This document shows, in pieces, positions 44,559 through 53,816 of a DNA stretch of 64,000 nt. A program made the position numbers and the translations under genes. Where the stretch lies: positions 133,861 to 197,860 of the forward strand of contig JBBRAM010000005.1 in NCBI GenBank assembly GCA_038206765.1. The letters are read 5' to 3'. Position 1 is the stretch's first letter; every line of letters begins with the position of its first letter. This stretch comes from UKL13-2 sp038206765. GTDB lineage: Bacteria > Pseudomonadota > Gammaproteobacteria > Burkholderiales > Usitatibacteraceae. Below the pieces are notes generated by a model that searched no databases, was not told the DNA's origin, and was given only the letters and a program-made list of their open reading frames with translations.

Positions 44559-45686
44559 TCAACCCATGCCCTCTGTCATCACATCTCGCCCCTTAAAGTA
44601 GCCTGACATCGCTTTGTGATAGGCCACAAACAGCGCTACAAAACCCGCAAATAGGATCGGCTGGGCGATCCCCAATTTCCAGCCGCCAACGCCGACTGAG
44701 GCGCAGAGAATCGATCCCACCAACATCAATAAATTTGCCTGGCCGACGCGCAGCCCGCGCGCCAATAAAAAATGATGCAAGTGTTGGCGATCGGCCGCAA
44801 ACGGGCTGCGCCCCGATTTGCTTCGGCGGAGCATCAGCGATACGCAATCGCAAAGCGGGATCACCACCACCCAGAGCGCGCAAATCGGCGGGAAGGTGCG
44901 CAACGGCGTTCCAGTAGAGGTACTTTGAAGGCCTCCCATACCGCTGGAAAGATCAATCGCAAACCAGGCCAGCAAAAATCCCATCAACATGCTGCCGGCA
45001 TCGCCCAAAAATACTTCGGCATGCTTGCGCGGTGGGACGCGTAAATTAAAAATCAAGAAGGCAACCGTTCCCCCGATCAGCACCAGTAGCGTTTTGTATT
45101 GATCCCACAAACCCGATTCGCTTGCTACAACGGCATAAGCCGTCAATGCGACCAAGATAATGATGCCCGATTGACCGTCCATCCCGTCGGCCATGTTGAT
45201 CGCGTTGATCACGCCGATTGCTGCGAAGATGGTCATTGGGACAGACAAAACCCAAAAGCCAATATCACCGATCCCGATCAAATTGCCCACGTTTTTGAGT
45301 TCAACATGGCCAACATAAATCATCACCAAACAAGCGATCGCCTGCACGATAAATTTTGGGAACGGTGGCACCTCACGAATATCATCAGCCACACCAATTG
45401 CTATCAATAGCGCCACCGCAATCGCCATCGCCGGTGCATAGGCCGGTGCATGAGCCGGTGCAAAAGCTGGTGCAAAGGCCGGTGCAAAAGCCGGTGCGAG
45501 TAGCTGGAAACTCAATATCAGTGACATCGCAATTGCGATCCCGCCCACAACCGGTGTGGCGGCCGCATGATCCTTACGGCCGCCGGGGTAGTCGAGCAGG
45601 TGCAGGCTTGGGGCGAGTTTTATCAGGATGACGATGGCCAGAGTGGTCATCGCTATGGCGTATAAAATGGTGGTTAAAAATGTCAT
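44559..45686 (-). CDS. WecA/MraY-type undecaprenyl-phosphate sugar-1-P transferase
   Basis: A polytopic enzyme that starts lipid-linked glycan assembly by moving a HexNAc-1-phosphate from UDP-sugar to undecaprenyl phosphate. It has about ten or eleven membrane helices. The metal motif is VADDIRE (near residue 105), and the catalytic-loop NMADGMDG follows (near 165). FLGDAGSMLMGF and the histidine loop RQHLHHFLLARG are also as in WecA. An APA[FYH] repeat, encoded by tandem 12-bp units at 45430-45501, fills the loop/helix around residues 62-85 and is absent from relatives I know. It overlaps the upstream GT4 gene by four bases. The symbol wecA is probable, but the sugar is not certain. Confidence 0.9.
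   Translation of the reverse strand: MTFLTTILYAIAMTTLAIVILIKLAPSLHLLDYPGGRKDHAAATPVVGGIAIAMSLILSFQLLAPAFAPAFAPAFAPAHAPAYAPAMAIAVALLIAIGVADDIREVPPFPKFIVQAIACLVMIYVGHVELKNVGNLIGIGDIGFWVLSVPMTIFAAIGVINAINMADGMDGQSGIIILVALTAYAVVASESGLWDQYKTLLVLIGGTVAFLIFNLRVPPRKHAEVFLGDAGSMLMGFLLAWFAIDLSSGMGGLQSTSTGTPLRTFPPICALWVVVIPLCDCVSLMLRRSKSGRSPFAADRQHLHHFLLARGLRVGQANLLMLVGSILCASVGVGGWKLGIAQPILFAGFVALFVAYHKAMSGYFKGRDVMTEGMG
45430..45501. repeat. Six tandem 12-bp units inside the wecA-like gene
   Basis: Six consecutive units of consensus GCCGGTGCAAAA (as read on the plus strand) give an in-frame A-P-A-aromatic repeat in the protein. Differences between copies are one to four bases. The unit length keeps the frame. 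Confidence 0.92.
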
Positions 45687-46816
45687 GGCCGATTACTTCT
45701 TGCTTGGTTTAGCTCATCCACCACCGCCAAATACCGCGCCAGTACCTGTGTTTCATCAAAAACCCGCTCCACCAGTGCGCGCCCCTGCAAGCCCATTTCG
45801 GAGCGTTCGCCCGGCGCCAGCGCCATAAAGCGAAGCATTTTTTCAGCCAAGTCGTTCGCGTCAGCAAGGCTGCACAAATAACCAGTCTTGCCGTCAACAA
45901 TGGTATCTCGGCAGCCCGGTGCGTCGGTGGTAATGACGGGGCGTGCCATGGCCGCTGCCTCCAGTAGCGAGCGCGGTACGCCCTCGCGATATTTTGACGG
46001 TAAAACCACGCAATCGGCATGGGTTATAAATGGCCGCACGTCGTCAGTCGGCGGCAAATATTCAACGACGCCCTCGGCGACCCAAGCATCCATCTGCGCA
46101 TGTGAAATCGCTGATGGATTGGCTACATCCAAAAAACCAAGTAACTGAAACCGTGCCAGCGGATATCGGGCACGCAGCTGACGCGCCGCCTCGATGTATT
46201 CGCCTACACCTTTATCCCAAAGCATCCGCGCAACGAGCAAGAACACGGGTGCATCGGGCGCGCGCACTACCAAGGCAGTCGGGGCGAATCGACTCAAATC
46301 TACTCCCGAACCCGGTAGCCGCTCGGCTATTGCGGCTGAGACCAGGCAGTCGTTTATGAATACAGACATGTCGTCCAAGTTCTGAAAAAAAACGCGGTAC
46401 GCCCGCCGGAAGGTGAGCCGATACAGCGTTTTAGCGATGGCCGTTATCACCGAGCGGCGAATAAACGCACGCCCTAGGCCAGACACATTCGGGACGAACG
46501 GTACCTTCGCCGCGACACACGCCAACGATGAATATAGGTTGCCTTTTGGCGTATAGCTAAACGCCAAATCAATGCGTTCAGCCTTGAGCAACCGCCGAAT
46601 CGCCAGCACCGATTTAAGCTCCACCAGCGGGTTCGTGCCGCCGCCAGAAATTGGCACATTGATAAATTTCATGCCTGCTGATGAAATGCGATCTGCATAA
46701 GCGTCAACCGGGGCTACCGCGATCACGGTATGACCGGCAGTTTGCAGTGCAAGCATTAGGTTCAAACGAAAATTGAACAGGTACCAGGCAGTGTTCGAGA
46801 CGACGGCAATGCGCAT
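45683..46816 (-). CDS. Glycosyltransferase family 4, PglA/WbuB-like
   Basis: A GT-B-fold retaining glycosyltransferase (377 residues). The N-terminal beginning MRIAVVSNTAWYLFNFRLN is typical of enzymes that add the second sugar to undecaprenyl-PP-HexNAc. Donor-side motifs are seen near 195-300: FLLVARMLWDKGVGEYIEAA, and VVLPSKYREGVPRSLLEAAAMARPVITTD, with the E-x7-E pattern in EGVPRSLLE. There is a hydrophobic N-terminal region but no clear membrane helix. The stop overlaps the wecA-like gene ATG, so the first two steps of glycan building are co-expressed. The transferred sugar is unknown. Confidence 0.88.
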   Translation of the reverse strand: MRIAVVSNTAWYLFNFRLNLMLALQTAGHTVIAVAPVDAYADRISSAGMKFINVPISGGGTNPLVELKSVLAIRRLLKAERIDLAFSYTPKGNLYSSLACVAAKVPFVPNVSGLGRAFIRRSVITAIAKTLYRLTFRRAYRVFFQNLDDMSVFINDCLVSAAIAERLPGSGVDLSRFAPTALVVRAPDAPVFLLVARMLWDKGVGEYIEAARQLRARYPLARFQLLGFLDVANPSAISHAQMDAWVAEGVVEYLPPTDDVRPFITHADCVVLPSKYREGVPRSLLEAAAMARPVITTDAPGCRDTIVDGKTGYLCSLADANDLAEKMLRFMALAPGERSEMGLQGRALVERVFDETQVLARYLAVVDELNQARSNRP

Positions 46817-47335
46817 TAAAGCCAGCTCTCGCTTGTGCCAGCGATTGCCGGTGCCGGTTTCGCAGTAGCGGTCATGCTAAGCGGCATCAAATTTTTCATG
46901 GCAAGCAGGCCCGATAGTGTTGGCGTTTCAATAAAAACACTGTAGCGCAATTCAAATGGTTTGAAAAAACGCAACAATAAATGCTGTATCGGGATGCCTA
47001 CGATCACTTGAAGCCTTCTGGAAATAATTTGGCAATTTTGCATTGGCAGCGGGTTTTAACTGCGGCGTTTTTTATGAGAGGTGAATGGGAGGTGAATGCG
47101 GGGTTTTTTGATGTGGATAGCCCACATTGTTGAGGAAAATATTGCCAAACGTCAGGCTGGGCGGGTGTTTTCAGGCATTTGTTGCTGGGAAACCGCCACC
47201 GTACTTGGCATTCGCGGCTAAACGGCAGCAATCTAAATTGCATCTTGGTTTGCGGTATCCTCTCTCTAGTCTTTTATTTTCACAATATTTCTATCATATT
47301 TTTATATTTTGCCGAGCGCTAGCGAAAAATAAGCC
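46817..47335. other. Divergent promoter region of the glycan locus
   Basis: About 520 bases between the leftward GT4/wecA pair and the rightward rfbH run. The right end (47270-47325) is very AT-rich (TTTTATTTTCACAATATTTC), fitting a promoter for the rightward run. A 75-codon minus-strand frame at 46816-47043 touches the GT4 start as TAATG but is unlike any protein I know. No terminator or operator is obvious. Confidence 0.5.
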
Positions 47336-48661
47336 ATGAATGCCCCCTCAACGAAAGACGAATTGCGCCAGCAGATTTTGCTGCTGGTTGAGCAATATGC
47401 GGCGCAAAGTTTGGCGAATCAACCTTTCGTTCCGGGGCGGACGGTGATCCCCGCTGCTGGCAAAGTGCTGGGCGCTGCCGAAATTCAAAATATGGTGGAA
47501 GCATCGCTCGATGGCTGGCTCACCACGGGGCGCTTCAACGATGCGTTTGAGAAAAAGCTCGCCACCTTCCTCGGCGTTAAATATGTCGTCACCACCAATT
47601 CAGGATCATCGGCAAATCTGCTCGCCTTCACCGCGCTCACCTCGCCAAGTCTTGGCCTGCGCGCTCTGCAACCGGGTGATGAAGTAATTAGTGTGGCCGC
47701 CAGTTTCCCGACGACGGTTAACCCGATCATTCAGAACGGGTGTGTGCCGGTGTTCGTGGATGTCGATATTCCCACCTACAACATTGATGCCAGCAAGATC
47801 GAAGCGGCATTGTCTGAAAAGACCCGCGCCATCATGCTCGCCCACACGCTGGGCAACCCGTATAACCTCAAGGTCATCACTGATATTTGCAAAAAACACC
47901 GGCTTTGGTTGATCGAAGATTGCTGCGATGCGCTAGGCGCCACCTATGACGGCAAGCAGGTTGGCACGTTTGGCGATATCGGCACGCTGAGTTTTTATCC
48001 GGCGCACCACATTACGATGGGCGAGGGCGGAGCCGTATTCACCAACAACCCGGATCTAAAGCGCATCATCGAATCATTCCGCGATTGGGGTCGCGATTGC
48101 TATTGCGCACCGGGCAACGATAACACCTGCGGTAAACGCTTCGGCTGGCAGCAGGGTACGCTGCCGCAAGGCTATGACCATAAATACACCTATAGCCACG
48201 TCGGCTACAACTTAAAAATTACCGACATGCAGGCCGCCTGCGGCTTGGCACAGCTGGACCGCGCAAATGATTTTATCGCTACGCGCAAAGCTAATTTTAA
48301 ATTCTTGAAAGAGCGGCTAAAGACGCTGAAGGAATTTTTAATATTGCCCGAAGCCACACCCAGCAGTGAGCCTTCATGGTTTGGGTTTCCGATTACGCTA
48401 CGCGACACCGCGCCAGTGAATAGGGTTGATCTGCTGAAATATCTGGATCAACACAAGATCGGTACGCGGCTTTTGTTTGCAGGCAACATCACCTGCCAAC
48501 CCTATTTTACGAGCCAAAAATATCGCATCGCCGATAGCCTTGAGCGCACAGACACAGTGATGAATAATACTTTTTGGTTGGGGGTTTATCCAGGATTGCA
48601 AGAAGATATGCTCGACTACACCGCAAGCCAAATAGAAGCCTTTTTAGGCTTAGGGTTTTAA
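47336..48661 (+). CDS. rfbH: CDP-6-deoxyhexulose 3-dehydrase (RfbH/DdhC, E1)
   Basis: This PMP- and [2Fe-2S]-dependent enzyme removes the 3-hydroxyl of CDP-4-keto-6-deoxyglucose on the way to 3,6-dideoxyhexoses. It has an aminotransferase fold, 441 residues. The usual PLP lysine is replaced by a histidine: the motif reads FYPAHHITMGEGG, with H224 or H225 matching the active-site His of E1. The cluster ligands C197, C255, C257 and C265 fit the known C-X57-C-X-C-X7-C pattern exactly. The ATG at 47336 starts the rightward operon, with the next gene after seven bases. The early enzymes (cytidylyltransferase, 4,6-dehydratase) and the E3 reductase are not in the window. Confidence 0.95.
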   Translation: MNAPSTKDELRQQILLLVEQYAAQSLANQPFVPGRTVIPAAGKVLGAAEIQNMVEASLDGWLTTGRFNDAFEKKLATFLGVKYVVTTNSGSSANLLAFTALTSPSLGLRALQPGDEVISVAASFPTTVNPIIQNGCVPVFVDVDIPTYNIDASKIEAALSEKTRAIMLAHTLGNPYNLKVITDICKKHRLWLIEDCCDALGATYDGKQVGTFGDIGTLSFYPAHHITMGEGGAVFTNNPDLKRIIESFRDWGRDCYCAPGNDNTCGKRFGWQQGTLPQGYDHKYTYSHVGYNLKITDMQAACGLAQLDRANDFIATRKANFKFLKERLKTLKEFLILPEATPSSEPSWFGFPITLRDTAPVNRVDLLKYLDQHKIGTRLLFAGNITCQPYFTSQKYRIADSLERTDTVMNNTFWLGVYPGLQEDMLDYTASQIEAFLGLGF

Positions 48662-48668
48662 TCTGTTC

Positions 48669-49241
48669 ATGCAAATGCAAATCACCGATACCAAGATTGA
48701 AGGCGTCAAGCTAATTTCGTTAACGCCGTTCGTTGACGAGCGTGGCTGGTTTCTTAAAACCTTCCATGCACCAACCTTCGCCGCAGCTGGCCTTGAAACG
48801 GAGTTCCCAGAATCGTTCGTATCGCTATCTAAATGTAACGTGATTCGCGGTATGCACTTTCAAACCCTGCCTCACGACCATTCCAAAATCGTGCGGTGTG
48901 TAGCTGGGAAAGTGATGGATGTGGTGCTCGATCTGCGCACTTACTCGCCGACATTTAAACAAGCGACGGGCTTTGTGCTGAACAGTGCCCAACCGCGCGC
49001 TATCTACATGCCGCGCGGGGTAGCGCATGGATTCCTCACACTGAGCGACGAGGCGGTGCTGGAATATCACACCTCCACCGTGCACCACCCCGCCAGCGAC
49101 AGCGGTATCCGCTGGGATAGCTTCGGCTTTGATTGGGGCTTGGGCGATGCGATGCCGACACTCTCGGCGCGGGACAAGAGCTTCAACGGCCTAGCAAATT
49201 TTGTGTCGCCCTTTGTGTCTCCTTCCGCGGCTGCGAACTGA
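48669..49241 (+). CDS. RmlC-like sugar 3,5-epimerase (possible AscE type)
   Basis: A cupin of the dTDP-4-dehydrorhamnose 3,5-epimerase family, 190 residues. NVIRGMHFQTLPHDHSKIV contains the catalytic-site histidines. MPRGVAHGFLTLSDEAVLEYHTS gives the remaining pocket. As it lies seven bases after rfbH and three bases before a reductase, its substrate is likely the CDP-linked 3,6-dideoxy-4-ketohexose, by analogy with AscE of the ascarylose pathway, not dTDP-rhamnose intermediates; no rmlA or rmlB is present. That substrate assignment is inferred from context. Confidence 0.85.
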   Translation: MQMQITDTKIEGVKLISLTPFVDERGWFLKTFHAPTFAAAGLETEFPESFVSLSKCNVIRGMHFQTLPHDHSKIVRCVAGKVMDVVLDLRTYSPTFKQATGFVLNSAQPRAIYMPRGVAHGFLTLSDEAVLEYHTSTVHHPASDSGIRWDSFGFDWGLGDAMPTLSARDKSFNGLANFVSPFVSPSAAAN

Positions 49242-49243
49242 TC

Positions 49244-50236
49244 GTGTCGGACTTCACCCGCTGCCTCATCACCGGTGCAACAGGATTTGTAGGAGGGCAC
49301 CTCGCGCGACGCTTGGTTGCCGAAGGCAAAGATGTCCACATCCTCACCCGCGCCACCTCATCCCTCGCCGCCATCCAAGACATCGCCGGGCGCCTCACTA
49401 TCCATCGCCTGGGATCAGCCAGCGCTTATGCCAAGGTCTCTGCTGCCAACGCGCCAACCACCGCCAGCGTCAACGAGGCAATCACGAAAGCCAACCCCGA
49501 AGTGGTATTCCACTTGGCCGCGATGTTTCGCGCGGAACACTCGCCGGAAGACATCGCGCCGATGATCGAGGCTAACGTTACCTTCACCACACAGCTGCTG
49601 GAAGGCATGAAGCAGACGGGGGTGAAAACACTCATCAACACCGGCACCTCGTGGCAGCACTACCACGGCGCCGACTACGACCCGGTCTGCCTGTACGCTG
49701 CCACCAAGCAAGCTGCGGAAGACATCATCACCTTTTACTGCAATGCGCACGGCTTGCGGGCGATCACGCTAAAGCTTTTTGATACTTACGGGCCGGAAGA
49801 TACGCGCAACAAACTGCTGAACATCTTTAAACGCGCGAGCGAATCGGAAACGCCGATCGCTTTTTCCGCTGGCGAGCAACTGATTGACATGGTGCACATT
49901 GATGACGTGGTGAATGCGTATCGGGTTGCCGCGCAGCAAGCCCAGCAGCCGGGCAACGCGACACACGTGAAATATGGTGTCAGTTCCGATGCCCCGCTGC
50001 CACTCCGTGAATTAGCCAGACGCTATGAATCCATCACCGGCAAGCGCCTCAACATTGCCTGGGGCGAGCGGCCCTATCGTGCGCGTGAAGTGATGCAGAC
50101 ACCGAAGCTACCCGGGCTGCCCGGTTGGGCGCCGGTGATCACGTTCGACGCAGGTCTGGCGGAACTGATCAATCCTAGCAGTCCCCCACGCGATAGCGAG
50201 ACCATGCGCTCGGCACCGAAGGTCACCAATGATTAG
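49244..50236 (+). CDS. NAD-dependent epimerase/dehydratase, probable CDP-dideoxyhexose reductase
   Basis: An extended SDR of 330 residues. The nucleotide motif is TGATGFVGGHLA, and the active site is Y-x3-K in LYAATKQAAED with an upstream Thr/Ser (NTGTSWQHY). GTG at 49244, three bases after the epimerase stop, is chosen; a longer frame from 49133 would run across the epimerase. Position after rfbH and an RmlC-like epimerase suggests it reduces the 4-keto group of the CDP-3,6-dideoxy sugar (AscF/Abe/Prt role). The fold alone could also be an epimerase or dehydratase. It overlaps the flippase gene by eight bases. Confidence 0.85.
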   Translation: MSDFTRCLITGATGFVGGHLARRLVAEGKDVHILTRATSSLAAIQDIAGRLTIHRLGSASAYAKVSAANAPTTASVNEAITKANPEVVFHLAAMFRAEHSPEDIAPMIEANVTFTTQLLEGMKQTGVKTLINTGTSWQHYHGADYDPVCLYAATKQAAEDIITFYCNAHGLRAITLKLFDTYGPEDTRNKLLNIFKRASESETPIAFSAGEQLIDMVHIDDVVNAYRVAAQQAQQPGNATHVKYGVSSDAPLPLRELARRYESITGKRLNIAWGERPYRAREVMQTPKLPGLPGWAPVITFDAGLAELINPSSPPRDSETMRSAPKVTND

Positions 50237-51530
50237 CCGCACGCAATTGGGCTACAGCGCGCTGGGCGCATGCAGCGTCGCAATCGGGCTCGCCAACTCG
50301 ATCCTCACGCTGCGAATGCTCGGCGTGTCGGGCGAATCCGACGTCTGGCTATTAAGTCTCGCCATCGTTGCCACCTTTGCTTTTCTATCGCAGATGGGCG
50401 TCGATCAGTTTCTGATTTTTTTTGAACACGAGCGGACTCGTGGCGCTAGCCATGCGCTTGTTTTTGCGCGTGCGGCGTGCCAATGGGCAATCGTATCCGG
50501 CGTTGTGTTCGCGATATTAGTTGCCGTGGTCTCGCCAATTGCAGTTCAGTTTTTTGCTGCAGGTTTATCAAGCCAAGCGAAAGTGAACACGTCAGGCATC
50601 GTGACTGCGATGGCGGCGCAAATCGCAGCAGTGCCGTTAGCGCACGTTGTTCGTCAGTATCTGAATGCGCAAGGCCGGTACGTGCTGAGTTACATCGTCG
50701 GACTTTGGGCTCCGCTGATCATGACCATTCTTTTACTTTACGCATATCTCACATCCAGCACGGTATCGAGCCTTGCGTGGCTTGTTGGCGCGGGAGGGCT
50801 AATGCAAATGATTTTTTGTACCGCACTCGTCTGGCCGCAAATCGGCGGGCACGCGCCCCAACAAGGGTACTGGCGCACGCTGCGCCCACTTATTGTCGCA
50901 AGCCTCGCTATGCGCACCGGGCACGCGCTGCATAATTTTTTCTCGGCACTCATCATCAATGCCACATTATCGAGCTTGTCCCCGGGCGCTATTTCGATTT
51001 TTCAGTACGCCAGCCGATTTGCCTCCGCTGCGGCAGGTATCGCTGTTGGCCCGCAGGGCGGAATTCTCAACGCACAAGTCTCTCGAGGTTGGGCCGAACA
51101 TGATCGACGTGCGGTCACTACCGCAGCGTGGGATTTTTCGAAACGTGTGTTGCCAATATTAGTGGCGTTTGTCGTCGCCATTTGGTACCTCCTCCCGACG
51201 ATCATCGGGCTATTGGTTCCGCAGAAGATGCCCATCGACGATTTGGTGCTGGCCTTTCTGATCCTGTCGTGTTGGTACGGTATTATCCAAATGGAGGCCG
51301 TGTTTGTTGCCATCGTCGTCGCCGCGCGGCGGGCGTCCTTCTTCATCGCTGTCAATGGGCTCTTTGTGGTGGTCTTTTCCCTACTCTCGCGGATTACGTT
51401 AACGCCCTGGGAACATGCCAATTTGCCGCTAGCCGCAACCGCCGCGCAGCTTGTGAGCATTGTTCTCTATGCTGGCCTTGCCAAGCTGATGATGCGCGAA
51501 CACTTCGCCAGCTTACAATTTCCCCTTTAG
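50229..51530 (+). CDS. Wzx-like lipid-linked oligosaccharide flippase
   Basis: A 433-residue polytopic protein of the MOP/MurJ-Wzx superfamily. There are about twelve membrane segments (e.g. ALGACSVAIGLANSILTLRM, AAQIAAVPLAHVVRQYL). It lies between sugar-nucleotide and glycosyltransferase genes, which points to flipping the undecaprenyl-PP glycan. It resembles MurJ-type proteins in the N-terminal region, but its place in the locus favours Wzx. It overlaps the reductase by eight bases and ends 15 bases before the next gene. Confidence 0.83.
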   Translation: MISRTQLGYSALGACSVAIGLANSILTLRMLGVSGESDVWLLSLAIVATFAFLSQMGVDQFLIFFEHERTRGASHALVFARAACQWAIVSGVVFAILVAVVSPIAVQFFAAGLSSQAKVNTSGIVTAMAAQIAAVPLAHVVRQYLNAQGRYVLSYIVGLWAPLIMTILLLYAYLTSSTVSSLAWLVGAGGLMQMIFCTALVWPQIGGHAPQQGYWRTLRPLIVASLAMRTGHALHNFFSALIINATLSSLSPGAISIFQYASRFASAAAGIAVGPQGGILNAQVSRGWAEHDRRAVTTAAWDFSKRVLPILVAFVVAIWYLLPTIIGLLVPQKMPIDDLVLAFLILSCWYGIIQMEAVFVAIVVAARRASFFIAVNGLFVVVFSLLSRITLTPWEHANLPLAATAAQLVSIVLYAGLAKLMMREHFASLQFPL

Positions 51531-51545
51531 ACAAATGCCCCAAAC

Positions 51546-52556
51546 ATGAGTACATTGCTGACAATTGCCATCCCAACGTTTAATCGGGCGGATCATCTAG
51601 ACGCGCTGCTTGAATCGCTGTCTGAGCAGATAAAGGCGTTCCAGGACGACATTCGATTAGTGGTGATCGACAATCATTCTACTGATGACACTGCCTTGCG
51701 CTGCGAGACTTGGAAACAAAAAGGGCTAACCTTCGATTACATTTGCAATGCCGAGAATATCGGCATGGCGGGCAACATCATTAAGTGCTTTGAAATTGCG
51801 GAAACGGAATACAGTTGGACGATCGGCGATGACGATAAGGTCCGTAGCGGAATGCTCGCCCAAGTAATGGAGGTGCTGCGGCGGGAACACCCCGACCTAC
51901 TACACTTTGTTGGACAAACCTTCAACCCGGCGAGCGCTGCGAGCCAGCGTAGCGCGCCGAAGTTGACCCCACGAACGGTCGATGCCCGCGCATTCGTAAG
52001 GCTGGTACACGTTCACATCACGTTCATAAGTTGCCTAATTCTCCGAAAGGCGACGCGTGCAGCCTGCGACAAAATAGCGCCTCTCGAGCGGTATCCTGGA
52101 TGCGTCATTCCGCAACTGATCTGGATACTTGAAATTTTGCGCGCAGGGCATCGCTTCACTTATGTACCCCAGCCGTTGATCTTGGGTCGTGATTCCGGCG
52201 CAGAAGGATATAGAGCGTGTCAAACGTTCTCAACTGAAATTGTAGAAATTCTCGACGCAGGTGTCTGTGCCAAATTAGCGAACGCATTCAAGACGCGGAT
52301 TGTCATAAAATATTTGCCCTCCACTGTCCTGAAATTGCGACAGCGCAAATTTGGCGCGTCCGGCCTCAGCGACATGGACGCTTGGTGCTTGAACCGCGCG
52401 TATTCTCGATTCGTCGGCTACTGGTTGTTTTTGGTACCAATGGTTCGCCTGCCGTTGTGGCCCGCGAAGATTGCCTTCCTACTGTCCCGGCTCACCGGAA
52501 ATTGCATAGCTGTCCTTGACCGCATTGATATATATGTTTTCAGATTGCATCGCTGA
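51546..52556 (+). CDS. Glycosyltransferase family 2
   Basis: A GT-A-fold inverting glycosyltransferase (336 residues). LTIAIPTFNRADHLDALLESL at the N-terminus is the family opening. VIDNHSTDDT follows, and the metal-binding DxD motif is seen as TIGDDDKV around 95-102. No membrane helices other than a hydrophobic C-terminal region. It lies 15 bases after the flippase gene and three bases before a second GT2 gene. Donor and acceptor are unknown; AT-richer codons than the housekeeping half fit an exchanged glycan locus. Confidence 0.88.
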   Translation: MSTLLTIAIPTFNRADHLDALLESLSEQIKAFQDDIRLVVIDNHSTDDTALRCETWKQKGLTFDYICNAENIGMAGNIIKCFEIAETEYSWTIGDDDKVRSGMLAQVMEVLRREHPDLLHFVGQTFNPASAASQRSAPKLTPRTVDARAFVRLVHVHITFISCLILRKATRAACDKIAPLERYPGCVIPQLIWILEILRAGHRFTYVPQPLILGRDSGAEGYRACQTFSTEIVEILDAGVCAKLANAFKTRIVIKYLPSTVLKLRQRKFGASGLSDMDAWCLNRAYSRFVGYWLFLVPMVRLPLWPAKIAFLLSRLTGNCIAVLDRIDIYVFRLHR

Positions 52557-52559
52557 CCA

Positions 52560-53561
52560 ATGAGTGAGTTTCCGAACGTGCCAGCGCAATGCCTAGTGAC
52601 GATTGGTATTCCAACCTTTAATCGATGTGACCTTTTGGCGTATGCAATTCAGAGTGCGCTGAGACAGACCTATCATAATCTTCAAATTATTATAGCCGAC
52701 GACGGCAGCTCGGATGCCACTGCGGAATCGGTGAATCGCCTGCAAGATGCACGAATCATCTACTATCGACATGAACACAATCTGGGGATGATCGCAAACT
52801 GGAATACCTGCGTTAATCGCGCTACCGGCGATTATTTTTTAATGTTAAATGACGATGATGAGTTGGCTCCAAATGCAATTCGCGACTTGATCCTTATGTA
52901 CGACCGCTTTGATGCCGAAGACCTGCAGTCAAGCGAGACGATTGGTTTCGCATACGGTAGGTGCGAAATAATCGGTGAAGCTCGGCAAGTTTTCAAAGTC
53001 ACCGATTCGGCGCCAAGTTATGAGCCGACAATAGATCTTTGGGTAAATTTCTTTAAAAGCAAAAGGGCGCTTGCCCCCTCCGCAAGCCTTTTTCGAACCG
53101 AGGATCTAAGGCGGATCGGTGGGTATGACCAAAAGTATGGATTTGCCTCGGACGTCGGTGCAGCGTTAAATGTTAGTCTGGCATATAGTCATGTCGCCGC
53201 AGCCAACTCTGTGGTTGCCAAATATCTTCTCCACAAAGGCAACGTGTCGTTAACGCAGACTTCCGAGGCGATCATTCGCGCAAACGACGCGTTGATTGAA
53301 ACTTGTGAAGGAAAATTGGGTAGCGACGAAGTGCTCGAACTGTTAAAAAGAGCCGCCCAACAACGCAATCTTGAGGTTGCATTTCATCTCGCAATACGTA
53401 ACCACTTTGTAGGCGGTACTTCCTTTAGCAGTCTCATCAAAGCATTCTGGACTCGCCGTCATGATTTTTACTCTATTAGTGGGGCACAACTATTCGTAAG
53501 GGGCGTTTGTAAGTTGGTGCTGTTTCATTGTTTTGGCTGGCGAAATGCGCCTGTCCGCTAG
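52560..53561 (+). CDS. Glycosyltransferase family 2
   Basis: Second GT2 enzyme, 333 residues. The opening VTIGIPTFNRCDLLAYAIQS is followed by IIADDGSSDAT, and the DxD site is MLNDDDELAPN near residue 100. It is well separated in sequence from its neighbour (different middle and C-terminal parts), so it is a distinct linkage enzyme, not a recent duplicate. The 3-base spacing implies cotranslation with the first GT2. A 255-base spacer follows, without an obvious gene or terminator. Confidence 0.9.
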   Translation: MSEFPNVPAQCLVTIGIPTFNRCDLLAYAIQSALRQTYHNLQIIIADDGSSDATAESVNRLQDARIIYYRHEHNLGMIANWNTCVNRATGDYFLMLNDDDELAPNAIRDLILMYDRFDAEDLQSSETIGFAYGRCEIIGEARQVFKVTDSAPSYEPTIDLWVNFFKSKRALAPSASLFRTEDLRRIGGYDQKYGFASDVGAALNVSLAYSHVAAANSVVAKYLLHKGNVSLTQTSEAIIRANDALIETCEGKLGSDEVLELLKRAAQQRNLEVAFHLAIRNHFVGGTSFSSLIKAFWTRRHDFYSISGAQLFVRGVCKLVLFHCFGWRNAPVR

Positions 53562-53816
53562 TTTTGGTAGTGCGAGGATATGCAACGATCAACGATGGCA
53601 ACATCATTGCATTTGCAAATCTTGCCAGAATCACTGTAGTTCGGCTTAACCGACGACAATCGTCCCTCTTATGGTTGTCGATAAGGTTAAACCAAGTAGC
53701 AAGAATCCGCTCTTTAAAGGTTCAATTTCCCCGCTAACCGTGCGGGAAGCTTTGACGATCACACAATGCCCCGAAACTAGCTTTGAACAGTAAAGTAACA
53801 GAACAAGGAACTTATA

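Noticed and set aside
46816..47043. 75-codon minus-strand frame touching the GT4 start as TAATG
   Set aside because: No recognisable protein and no ribosome site; coupling could be chance.
53528..53737. 69-codon frame after the second GT2 gene
   Set aside because: Overlaps the GT2 end, no motif; the spacer looks non-coding.
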